From contig NZ_CP021358.1 of the NCBI RefSeq assembly GCF_002157205.1, positions 3,596,001-3,660,000 on the forward strand: a DNA stretch of 64,000 bases, given 5' to 3'. Of the stretch, positions 57,142 through 64,000 are shown in pieces (the stretch's first letter is position 1; each line of letters starts with the position of its first letter). The position numbers were made by a program, and so were the translations under genes. The stretch is from Kushneria marisflavi. GTDB taxonomy: Bacteria; Pseudomonadota; Gammaproteobacteria; Pseudomonadales; Halomonadaceae. The notes beneath the pieces are model-generated. The model had not been told where the DNA came from. It saw nothing but the letters and a program-made list of their open reading frames with translations, and searched no databases.

Positions 57142-58503
57142 ATGGAAACATTACAGGGACTGGTAACAGGCATTAATGGGGTGGTCTGGGGACCACTGAT
57201 GCTGGTGTTGTTGCTCGGTGTGGGGCTTTATCTGCAGATAGGTCTCAAGGGCATGCCGATACGCAATATTGGTCGTGCCTTTGGCCTGCTCTGGCAGGGA
57301 CGGACGCCGGGTGAAAAGGATAGTGGCGAAATTTCGTCCTTCAATGCCCTCATGACCTCACTGTCTGCCACCATCGGCACTGGCAATATTGCCGGGGTGG
57401 CGACCGCCATTGCGCTGGGTGGCCCGGGCGCCGTGTTCTGGATGTGGATGACGGCCCTGGTGGGCATGGCCACCAAATATGCCGAAGCGGTCTGTGCCGT
57501 GCGCTATCGCGAGCGCGATGAGCAGGGCAATTTTGTAGGTGGGCCGATGTATTACATCAAAAATGGCCTCGGCAAGCGTTACGCCTGGCTGGGTGTACTG
57601 TTTGCCCTGTTTGGTACGCTGGCCTCCTTCGGTATCGGTAACACGGTACAGGCCAATTCAGTGGCAGATGCCTTGTCTACCTCCTTCAATATCCCTTCAT
57701 GGGTAACCGGCCTTGTGATCATGGTGCTGGCGGGGGCTGTCATTCTGGGAGGCATTCAGCGCATTTCAAGTGTTGCCGGGCGTTTGGTACCGTTCATGGC
57801 GGTTGCTTATCTACTGGCCGGACTGGTCGTGCTGGCGATCAATTATGCTGCCATTCCCGAGGCGCTCTGGCTGATCGTTCGCCACGCCTTTACGCCCATT
57901 TCGGCGGCGGGTGGGTTTGCCGGTGCCGCAGTAGCCGCAGCCATTCGTTTTGGTGTGGCGCGAGGGGTCTTTTCCAATGAGGCAGGCCTTGGCAGTGCCC
58001 CCATTGCCCATGCTGCGGCCCAGACCAATAGCCCGGTCAGGCAGGGCATGGTGGCCATGCTGGGCACCTTCATCGATACCATTGTGGTCTGCTCGATCAC
58101 GGCGCTGGCCATCGTGACTTCCGGTCAGTGGCTCGAAGGTGATTCCGGGGCTTCCCTGACCTCCATGGCATTTCGTATGGCATTGCCGGGACCTGGTGAT
58201 TATATCGTTGCCATCGCACTGGCCATTTTTGCCTTTACCACCATCCTGGGCTGGTCCTATTACGGAGAGCGATGCTTCCAGTATCTCTTTGGCAGCCGTG
58301 CTGCGCGTTTCTATCGAATCGCCTTTGTGCTGGCGATACCGGTAGGCGCCATGGCGCATCTTGATTTTATCTGGTTGCTGGCGGATACCTTCAATGCCTT
58401 GATGGCGATCCCCAACCTCATCGCTCTGGCACTGCTGTCGCCGGTGGTTTTCAAGCTGACTCGTGAGCATTTTGCCGGACAGACGGCGGATCAAAAGCGG
58501 TAA
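57142..58503 (+). CDS. Alanine/glycine:cation symporter (AGCS family)
   Basis: A 453-residue sodium-coupled importer for alanine or glycine. About ten or eleven membrane helices. Family hallmarks: SSFNALMTSLSATIGTGNIAGVATAIALGGPGAVFWMWM, AVRYRERDEQGNFVGGPMYYI (conserved after the first helices), FSNEAGLGSAPIAHAAA and GWSYYGERC near the C-terminus. ATG 57142 follows AGGGA and removes an unsupported 40-residue extension. It lies between the two halves of the glycine cleavage system, so glycine uptake for GCV is a good inference. Confidence 0.93.
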   Translation: METLQGLVTGINGVVWGPLMLVLLLGVGLYLQIGLKGMPIRNIGRAFGLLWQGRTPGEKDSGEISSFNALMTSLSATIGTGNIAGVATAIALGGPGAVFWMWMTALVGMATKYAEAVCAVRYRERDEQGNFVGGPMYYIKNGLGKRYAWLGVLFALFGTLASFGIGNTVQANSVADALSTSFNIPSWVTGLVIMVLAGAVILGGIQRISSVAGRLVPFMAVAYLLAGLVVLAINYAAIPEALWLIVRHAFTPISAAGGFAGAAVAAAIRFGVARGVFSNEAGLGSAPIAHAAAQTNSPVRQGMVAMLGTFIDTIVVCSITALAIVTSGQWLEGDSGASLTSMAFRMALPGPGDYIVAIALAIFAFTTILGWSYYGERCFQYLFGSRAARFYRIAFVLAIPVGAMAHLDFIWLLADTFNALMAIPNLIALALLSPVVFKLTREHFAGQTADQKR

Positions 58504-58588
58504 TCGATCGTCAGAATGTGCATGGCCCTGGCCTGCAAGGGGCTGTGCACATTTCAATATTCATTCATGACCCGGATTCGGAGGATTT

Positions 58589-59704
58589 ATGTCAACCCTG
58601 CATCGAACGCCGCTCTATACGCTCTGGCAACAGCGCGGGGGCAGATTTGTTCCCTTCGCCGGCTATGAAATGCCTGTTCAGTTCGAGATGGGAATCAAGC
58701 GTGAGCATGAGCACACGCGTCAAAAGTGCGGGTTGTTTGATGTCTCCCATATGGGACAGATGCTGATTCATGGTAGCCAGCCGGCAACGGCGCTTGAGCG
58801 AGTATCGCCGATCGATGCGGCGGGTATTGCCCACGGTCGGCAGCGTTATGGTCTCTTTACCAGCAGTGTTGGCGGGATTCATGATGACTTCATGGCGGTC
58901 AATGCCGGAGAGCATCTCTATCTGGTCGTCAATGCTGCCTGTCGTGCGGCGGATGCGGCCTTGCTAAGAAGCGGGCTGGGTGAAGGTGGGGACCTCGAGG
59001 TCGTCGAGGATCGTGCGCTACTGGCGCTTCAGGGGCCCATGGCGCGTGACGTCATGAGTGATCTGTGTCCGTCGGCGACAGAGCTCACCTTCATGCAACA
59101 CGCCCGGTTCGAGATCATGGGACATGAGGTCTGGATCAGTTGCTCGGGATATACCGGGGAAGATGGTTTTGAACTTTCCATTCCTGCCGAGGGTGCCCGG
59201 ACAATTGCCGAGTGGTTGCTGGATCAGGACGGCGTTGAGCCCATCGGGCTGGGTGCGCGCGATTCATTGCGCCTCGAAGCCGGGCTTTGTCTCTATGGTC
59301 ACGACATGGACAAGGAAACCACGCCCATCGAGGCGTCGCTTGGCTGGGCGATCGGCAAGGCGCGACGTCAGGGCGGGGAGCGAGAAGGCGGATTTCCTGG
59401 CGCGGATGTGATTCTGACCCAGCAGGCCAATCAGGACGCCGAACGCCTGCGAGTCGGGTTGAAGGCTGATGGAAAAGCGCCGGTGCGTGAGGGGGCCAAA
59501 CTTTTCAATATGGAAGGTGACCCCATCGGCGAGGTGACCTCGGGCACTTTTGGCCCATCGGTCGGAGCACCCGTTGCCATGGGTTATATCAAACGAGAGC
59601 GTTGTGAGCCGGGGCAAAAGCTACAGGCAGAGGTGCGCGGACGTCGGTTGGATATGACGGTCACACCGATGCCCTTTGTCACCACCCATTACTATCGTGG
59701 CTAG
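58589..59704 (+). CDS. gcvT: Aminomethyltransferase, glycine cleavage T protein
   Basis: A 371-residue folate enzyme that moves the methylene to tetrahydrofolate and releases ammonia (E. coli 364). FVPFAGYEMPVQFEMGIKREHEHTR, CGLFDVSHMGQ, CSGYTGEDGFELSIP, GLGARDSLRLEAGLCLYGHD and the C-terminal GEVTSGTFGPSVGAPVAMGYI are all present. GGAGG lies before the ATG. It follows the AGCS symporter by ~85 bp on the plus strand and is away from gcvHP. Confidence 0.97.
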   Translation: MSTLHRTPLYTLWQQRGGRFVPFAGYEMPVQFEMGIKREHEHTRQKCGLFDVSHMGQMLIHGSQPATALERVSPIDAAGIAHGRQRYGLFTSSVGGIHDDFMAVNAGEHLYLVVNAACRAADAALLRSGLGEGGDLEVVEDRALLALQGPMARDVMSDLCPSATELTFMQHARFEIMGHEVWISCSGYTGEDGFELSIPAEGARTIAEWLLDQDGVEPIGLGARDSLRLEAGLCLYGHDMDKETTPIEASLGWAIGKARRQGGEREGGFPGADVILTQQANQDAERLRVGLKADGKAPVREGAKLFNMEGDPIGEVTSGTFGPSVGAPVAMGYIKRERCEPGQKLQAEVRGRRLDMTVTPMPFVTTHYYRG

Positions 59705-59715
59705 TCAGGAACGAG

Positions 59716-59743
59716 AAAGGCCCTGTTTAACAGGGCCTTTTCG
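59716..59743. terminator. Bidirectional terminator between gcvT and the TRAP operon
   Basis: AAAGGCCCTGTT/AACAGGGCCTTTT stem-loop between convergent stops. Confidence 0.9.
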
Positions 59744-59767
59744 GACGAGCGGCGAGATGTCAGGGTG

Positions 59768-61069
59768 TTAAACCAGCCACATGGCAAGGTTGGGCCAGAA
59801 CAGCAGGGCAAACAGCACCAGCAGCTGCAGGGCAATAAAGGGCAGCAGTGATACAAAAATGTCCTTGAGGCTGATTTCCGGTGGGGCAACCCCCTTGAGA
59901 TAGAACGCGGCGGGGCCGAATGGTGGAGAAAGAAATGACACCTGCATGTTGACGGCAAACAGGATGCCGAACCATATCGGGCTATAACCCAGCTGAACAA
60001 TAATGGGCACAAAGATTGGCAGGGTCAGCATCGCGACCCCAATCCAGTCGAGGAACATGCCCAGCACCAGCAAAATGCCCATCATCACCAGGATAATGAC
60101 GATCGGGGAAACGTCGAGTCCCATGATCATGCCGGATATGAAGCGGTTACCGCCCATCAGATTATAAACCCCGACCAGCGCTGCGGCGCCGATACCGATC
60201 CAGATGATCATGCCGCAGGTCATGAGTGTCTGACCAAGGCTTTCGTGCATGGTCTTGAACGAGAACTCACCGCGCAGCACGATCGCCAGCAACACGCCGA
60301 AGACACCCATGGCTGCTGCTTCAGTGACCGAGGCAACACCGCCATAGATCGAGCCCAGCACAAGCACTGCAATCAGTGCCGGTACGATGATGGCCTGTAG
60401 TGCCTTGCCCTTGGTAGCGAAGGTCTCGCGGCGGTCTTCTTCGGTTAACGGTGGGCCAAGGCTCGGGTTTTTCAGACAGCGCACCAGAACATAACCGATA
60501 TAGGAGAGCATCAGGATCACCGCTGGTGTAATGGCGGCGGTAAATAGATCGGCGATGGAAACGCTGGCAATCAGTCCATAGATGATCAGTACGATCGAAG
60601 GCGGCATCATGGTGCCCAGTGACCCGCCGGCACAGACAACGCCGATGGACAGATGCTTGTCATAACCCAGTCGGAGCATCTGTGGCAGGGCAAGAATGCC
60701 CAACAGCACGATTTCTCCCCCGATAATCCCTGAAAGCGCTGCCAGGAAAAACGCCACAACCACGGTCTGCACTGCCACACCGCCGGGCAGGCGTCCCGCA
60801 AAGACGCGCATGGCATTGAACAAATCCTTTGCGATACCGGAGCGGTCCAGCAGCGAGGCCATGAGCACGAACATCGGTACTGCGACCAGGGAATATTCGG
60901 TCACAAACCCATAGATGCGGCTGGTCACCAATGGCATGGCCATCGGCCCGAACCAGCCAAAGGTAAAGGCCAGCGCGACCAAACCGGTAATGAAGGCTAG
61001 CGGCAGTCCGGTAATCAAAAGGGCGAAGATTGCCCCGACCATTAAAATCGTACCGTCGGCAATGGTCAT
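59768..61069 (-). CDS. TRAP transporter large permease, DctM type
   Basis: A 433-residue inner membrane subunit with about twelve hydrophobic segments, the sodium-coupled channel of a tripartite ATP-independent periplasmic transporter. Family features: LLITGLPLAFITGLVALAF, GAFL-type loop GGEIVLLGILALPQML, CAGGSLGTMMPPSIVLIIYG and the C-terminal LSPPFGPAAFYLKGVAPPEI. Its ATG overlaps the dctQ stop (ATGA), so they are coupled. Closest in feel to the mannitol/chloroaromatic branch; substrate unknown. Confidence 0.92.
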   Translation of the reverse strand: MTIADGTILMVGAIFALLITGLPLAFITGLVALAFTFGWFGPMAMPLVTSRIYGFVTEYSLVAVPMFVLMASLLDRSGIAKDLFNAMRVFAGRLPGGVAVQTVVVAFFLAALSGIIGGEIVLLGILALPQMLRLGYDKHLSIGVVCAGGSLGTMMPPSIVLIIYGLIASVSIADLFTAAITPAVILMLSYIGYVLVRCLKNPSLGPPLTEEDRRETFATKGKALQAIIVPALIAVLVLGSIYGGVASVTEAAAMGVFGVLLAIVLRGEFSFKTMHESLGQTLMTCGMIIWIGIGAAALVGVYNLMGGNRFISGMIMGLDVSPIVIILVMMGILLVLGMFLDWIGVAMLTLPIFVPIIVQLGYSPIWFGILFAVNMQVSFLSPPFGPAAFYLKGVAPPEISLKDIFVSLLPFIALQLLVLFALLFWPNLAMWLV

Positions 61070-61698
61070 GACGCGTCCTCCCCATCATTGTGTCGCACCT
61101 CGGCAGACCTGCCTCGCAGAGACTGAATGAAATGGACCAGCGACTGCACGCACATGACCATCAGCGCGACCATGATGATCCCTTTCACCAGGGCCGGAAA
61201 TGGCGGGTTCCATGAGGTGCCGGAGCGCTCCAGCTGCCAGTCCCCCAGAGGGTTATGCGAGGCATCCCAGAACATGGTGAAGGCGGCGTAACTCATGGCG
61301 AGACAGAAACCGAAGGTAACCAGGTCGTTAAAACGATCCAGCCACAGGCGCAGACGCGGCCCGGCACTGTCATAGAGCACGCGTACCCGGATATGGCGAT
61401 TGCTGGCCAGGGCTGCCGGGCCGCCAAGAGCAAAGCTGACGGCCACCAGCATCACCACGCTTTCATGCACCCAGGAGGTCGGGGAGTTAAAGCCGTAGCG
61501 CATGAGCACTTCATATACACTGATGGCCATGGCCGCAAAAACCAGCCAGGCCGCACCACGGGCACACCATACGACGCCGCGATCGAGAAGGCTGCGCACC
61601 GGGTCCGGAGCATGATCAATATGGTCAGGGTTCGAACGGGCGAGTTCTTCCTCGCCAGCCTCGACCACGCCATGCTGTCGTTGAGGGTCAGTAGACAT
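61066..61698 (-). CDS. TRAP transporter small permease, DctQ type
   Basis: A 210-residue protein with four membrane helices (WLVFAAMAISVYEVLMRYGF, VVMLVAVSFALGGPAAL, a third at ~130-150, a fourth at ~175-195). The N-terminal ~40 residues are polar. DctQ assembles with DctM. Moderate length for the family (160-230). Lies downstream of two dctP genes and a strong intergenic hairpin. Confidence 0.88.
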   Translation of the reverse strand: MSTDPQRQHGVVEAGEEELARSNPDHIDHAPDPVRSLLDRGVVWCARGAAWLVFAAMAISVYEVLMRYGFNSPTSWVHESVVMLVAVSFALGGPAALASNRHIRVRVLYDSAGPRLRLWLDRFNDLVTFGFCLAMSYAAFTMFWDASHNPLGDWQLERSGTSWNPPFPALVKGIIMVALMVMCVQSLVHFIQSLRGRSAEVRHNDGEDAS

Positions 61699-61736
61699 GA
61701 GACAGCCTCTGCATCAGAGAAAATCGATCGTGTAAT

Positions 61737-61767
61737 GGCACGGCCAGAGCATGCGTCTGGCCGTGCC
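61737..61767 (-). promoter_or_regulatory. Intercistronic stem-loop between dctP and dctQ
   Basis: A perfect 12-bp stem GGCACGGCCAGA/TCTGGCCGTGCC with a 7-nt loop, not followed by a T run. In binding-protein operons such structures stabilise the upstream mRNA or partly attenuate, giving more DctP than permease. Role here is inferred. Confidence 0.65.
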
Positions 61768-61785
61768 TGCGCAAGGACTGTTCAA

Positions 61786-62844
61786 TCAGGATGAAGTGTC
61801 TGTTGCTTCATTGCCGTCTTTGGCGGGCAGCAGGTTGTGCGCCTGAAGATAGGCCACCACCGAGTCATAGTACTCACGGGTGATGTCGTTGCGTTCAGCC
61901 CACTCGGCCCACTCCTTTCGGGCGATATCGCGGAATTTCGCCCGCTCTTCCTGAGACAGATCGATGATCTCGATGTCCGGGTTCTGCCGGGCCTGACGCA
62001 CGGCTTCCAGATCACGTGTTTTAAGCTCGGCGACCATTTCATAGGCGAGAGCATCCACGGACGTGGTCAGCATGGCCTGCAAATCAGCAGGCAGGCTCTG
62101 CCAAAGTTCATTGTTGATCGAGACCGCGACCATGGGCAGGGAGTGGAAGCCGGGGTAGAGCGGATAAGGCGCAAAGTCATGCAGGCCCTGAGCCTGATTG
62201 GTGGCAAAGACGGTGTAATCGGCGGCATCGATGACGCCCTTTTCAAGCCCCGTATAGACCTCCGAGCCCGGCAGGTTGACAGGCGTAGCGCCTGCCTTTT
62301 CAAAGATGTTGTAGACCATGCCCTCCGGTGCCCTCAGCTTGAGCCCCTTCATGTCCGCAATGGAATGTATCGGCTTGCTGGAGGGTAGAGACTCAAGACC
62401 GGTCGCCGCGGCGCCGATCAGGTGAAGGCCGTAGGGTTCGACCAGCTTGTTGTAAAGTGTCTCGCCACCGGCATTATTCATGTAATCGAGAAAATCGTAG
62501 GGATCGCTCCAGGCGCCCACCAGATTGCCCATCATTCCGAAGGCAGGGTTCTGACCGGTGAAGTAGCTGGGGTCGGTCATATGCCCCTGCAGGATACCGG
62601 AACGCACTGCCTGCAGTGTTTGATTGGCCTGTACCACGGCGCCAACCGGCAATATCTCGATGGCAATGCGGCCATCCGACATTTTCGATACGTTGTCTGC
62701 CCATGCCTTTTTCATTTCGAACTGAGGCTCACCAGACGTCTCCGAGGTCTGGAAGGTCCATTCATATTCGGCGGCCTGGGCGTTAAACGCGGCACTGCCC
62801 AGTGCCATGAGGATGCAGGCTTTCAGTGGAAAACGGATAGACAT
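61786..62844 (-). CDS. TRAP transporter solute-binding protein, DctP type (copy A)
   Basis: A 352-residue periplasmic binding protein. Signal peptide to about residue 24 (CILMALGSAAFNAQA). Mature part: YEWTFQTSETSGEPQFEMKK, ILQGHMTDPSYFTGQNPAF, and the conserved ligand-contacting Arg in GLKLRAPEGMVYNIF, plus LPGSEVYTGLEKGVIDAADY. The wording resembles the mannitol/chloroaromatic (FcbT1/TakP-like) DctP branch. It is clearly paralogous to the upstream copy but has a longer acidic tail. Second in the operon. Confidence 0.92.
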   Translation of the reverse strand: MSIRFPLKACILMALGSAAFNAQAAEYEWTFQTSETSGEPQFEMKKAWADNVSKMSDGRIAIEILPVGAVVQANQTLQAVRSGILQGHMTDPSYFTGQNPAFGMMGNLVGAWSDPYDFLDYMNNAGGETLYNKLVEPYGLHLIGAAATGLESLPSSKPIHSIADMKGLKLRAPEGMVYNIFEKAGATPVNLPGSEVYTGLEKGVIDAADYTVFATNQAQGLHDFAPYPLYPGFHSLPMVAVSINNELWQSLPADLQAMLTTSVDALAYEMVAELKTRDLEAVRQARQNPDIEIIDLSQEERAKFRDIARKEWAEWAERNDITREYYDSVVAYLQAHNLLPAKDGNEATDTSS

Positions 62845-62899
62845 GATGGGTTCCCTTTACCGTTGTTATTGATGTATTCCCGGTGGCGCCAGGCCGCAA

Positions 62900-63919
62900 T
62901 CAGAGCAGGTCGCGTGAGCGCAGAAATCCGGTGGCCGAATCATAGATTTTCTGCGTCATCTCATTGCGGCCGGCCCATTCCTGCCACTCCTTCTCGGCTG
63001 CCTGGCGAAACTTCTTGCGCTCTTCCGGCGGCAGGTCATAAGGGTGCACGTCAGGGTCCTTTTCGAGTTTGGCCAGCGTTTCGAGATCCAGCGCCTTGAG
63101 ACGTGCGATCAGGTCGTAGGCCATACGGTCAAAGGAAGTCTTTAGCGTGACCTGTAGATCCTGGGGCAGGCTGTCCCATATTTGCTTGTTGATCGATACA
63201 GCGATCATGGGCATGGAGTGAAAACCGGGGTAGAGCGGGTATGGCGCAAACTGATGAAGGCCCTGAGCATCGTTATTGGAAAGTACCGTAGAGTCCGCCG
63301 CGTCGATCACGCCCTTTTCCAGACCGGTATAGACTTCGGAGCCCGGCAGATTGACCGGTGTCGCCCCGATCCGCTCAAAAATGTTATAGACCATCCCCTG
63401 AGGGGCACGAATCTTGAGGCCCTTGAAATCCTCGATGGTTTTGATCTCTACCGTGGAAGGAACGGATTCCAGCGGGAAGGTGGCCGCCGAGATCAGATGC
63501 ACGCCGTAGGGCTCGACCAGCTCGTTATAGAGTGATTCGCCGCCGGCATATTTCATGTATTCAAGAAAGTCATAAGGGTTTTGCCATGCACCGACCAGAT
63601 TGCCCAGCATGCCAAAGGCCGGGTTCTGGCCCGAGAAGTAACTGGGATCTGTCATGTGCCCCTGCAGGATCCCGGCGCTTACGGCCTGAAGGGTCTCGGT
63701 TGGTCCTACCACGGCGTTGATCGGCATGACCTCGATGGCCACACGACCATCTGTCATGGTTTCGATCTTGTCCGCCCACTCCTGCTTGATCTTGAAGCTG
63801 GGCTCACCAGAGGTCTCAGAGGCCTGAAATTTCCATTCATACTCGGCGCTATAAGCGTTAAGCGACAAGGCGCCGAGCACAAGAAAGGCCCCTGCCTTCA
63901 GTGAAAACTGAATATCCAT
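62900..63919 (-). CDS. TRAP transporter solute-binding protein, DctP type (copy B)
   Basis: About 339 residues from ATG 63919 (GGAG 7 nt upstream; a GTG at 63925 is too close to it). Signal peptide MDIQFSLKAGAFLVLGALSL, cleavage near Ser-Ala. Mature segments parallel copy A: EYEWKFQASETSGEPSFKI, GQNPAFGMLGNLVGAWQN, GLKIRAPQGMVYNIF. First gene of the operon; two different binding proteins may feed one permease, widening the substrate range. The likely promoter is in the last 80 bases of the window, where no clear boxes were seen. Confidence 0.92.
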   Translation of the reverse strand: MDIQFSLKAGAFLVLGALSLNAYSAEYEWKFQASETSGEPSFKIKQEWADKIETMTDGRVAIEVMPINAVVGPTETLQAVSAGILQGHMTDPSYFSGQNPAFGMLGNLVGAWQNPYDFLEYMKYAGGESLYNELVEPYGVHLISAATFPLESVPSTVEIKTIEDFKGLKIRAPQGMVYNIFERIGATPVNLPGSEVYTGLEKGVIDAADSTVLSNNDAQGLHQFAPYPLYPGFHSMPMIAVSINKQIWDSLPQDLQVTLKTSFDRMAYDLIARLKALDLETLAKLEKDPDVHPYDLPPEERKKFRQAAEKEWQEWAGRNEMTQKIYDSATGFLRSRDLL

Positions 63920-64000
63920 TGTCACGCTCCGTTGAATTGATCAGGCTGGGATACAAACAGGCGCTTCTACTCGGGCCCTGCATTTCTCATGCTCACCGTT

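Overview
The window looks like a chromosomal segment of a motile gammaproteobacterium, most probably Halomonadaceae (Halomonas, Kushneria or Chromohalobacter type). This rests on the thrS-infC-rpmI-rplT-pheS-pheT-ihfA block, proteobacterial flagellins and FliA, an AcrAB-type pump, two TRAP solute-binding proteins and overall protein similarity. Genus is an inference. No rRNA, tRNA, CRISPR array or prophage was seen.

Left part (about 1-18.3 kb) is a flagellar and surface-glycan region, nearly all on the minus strand. It holds flaG, a TupA-like ATP-grasp protein, a membrane diguanylate cyclase, a frameshifted OmpW-like porin, a large flagellin with a repeat-rich variable domain, a decayed IS5-family element, a nucleotidyltransferase-fold gene, a 1565-residue multidomain glycosyltransferase, three tandem flagellin genes encoding identical 300-residue proteins (each with a sigma-28 promoter and its own terminator), and fliA for sigma-28. 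The giant enzyme appears to join TPRs, a SPINDLY/OGT-type (GT41) transferase, a degenerate FkbM-like domain, a GT-A transferase and a C-terminal nucleotidyltransferase. It overlaps the next nucleotidyltransferase gene by one base. Its position beside the flagellins suggests a compact flagellin-modification system; this is the most novel item in the window.

18-33.5 kb: a Rob-like AraC regulator next to an AcrA/AcrB-type RND pump; a purine set (transthyretin-like protein lacking the HIUase catalytic residues, NCS2 purine permease, guanine deaminase); two chemoreceptors with nearly identical signalling halves and CheR-tether C-termini; and the glutamate symporter gltS.

33.5-42 kb: envelope and glycan genes (PIG-L deacetylase plus GT4 transferase in an overlapping pair, a DASS carboxylate transporter, galE, another GT4 transferase, a DUF2489-like membrane protein and an OmpA-like lipoprotein with TSP3 repeats).

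42-52 kb: the conserved translation block from thrS to ihfA, with an apparent AUC start for infC, followed by a MioC-like flavodoxin, a small membrane protein, ppnN and yfcL.

52-64 kb: a LysR regulator, a glycine cleavage system split into two divergent halves (gcvH-gcvP minus; AGCS amino-acid symporter and gcvT plus), and a TRAP transporter operon with two tandem DctP paralogues, DctQ and DctM.
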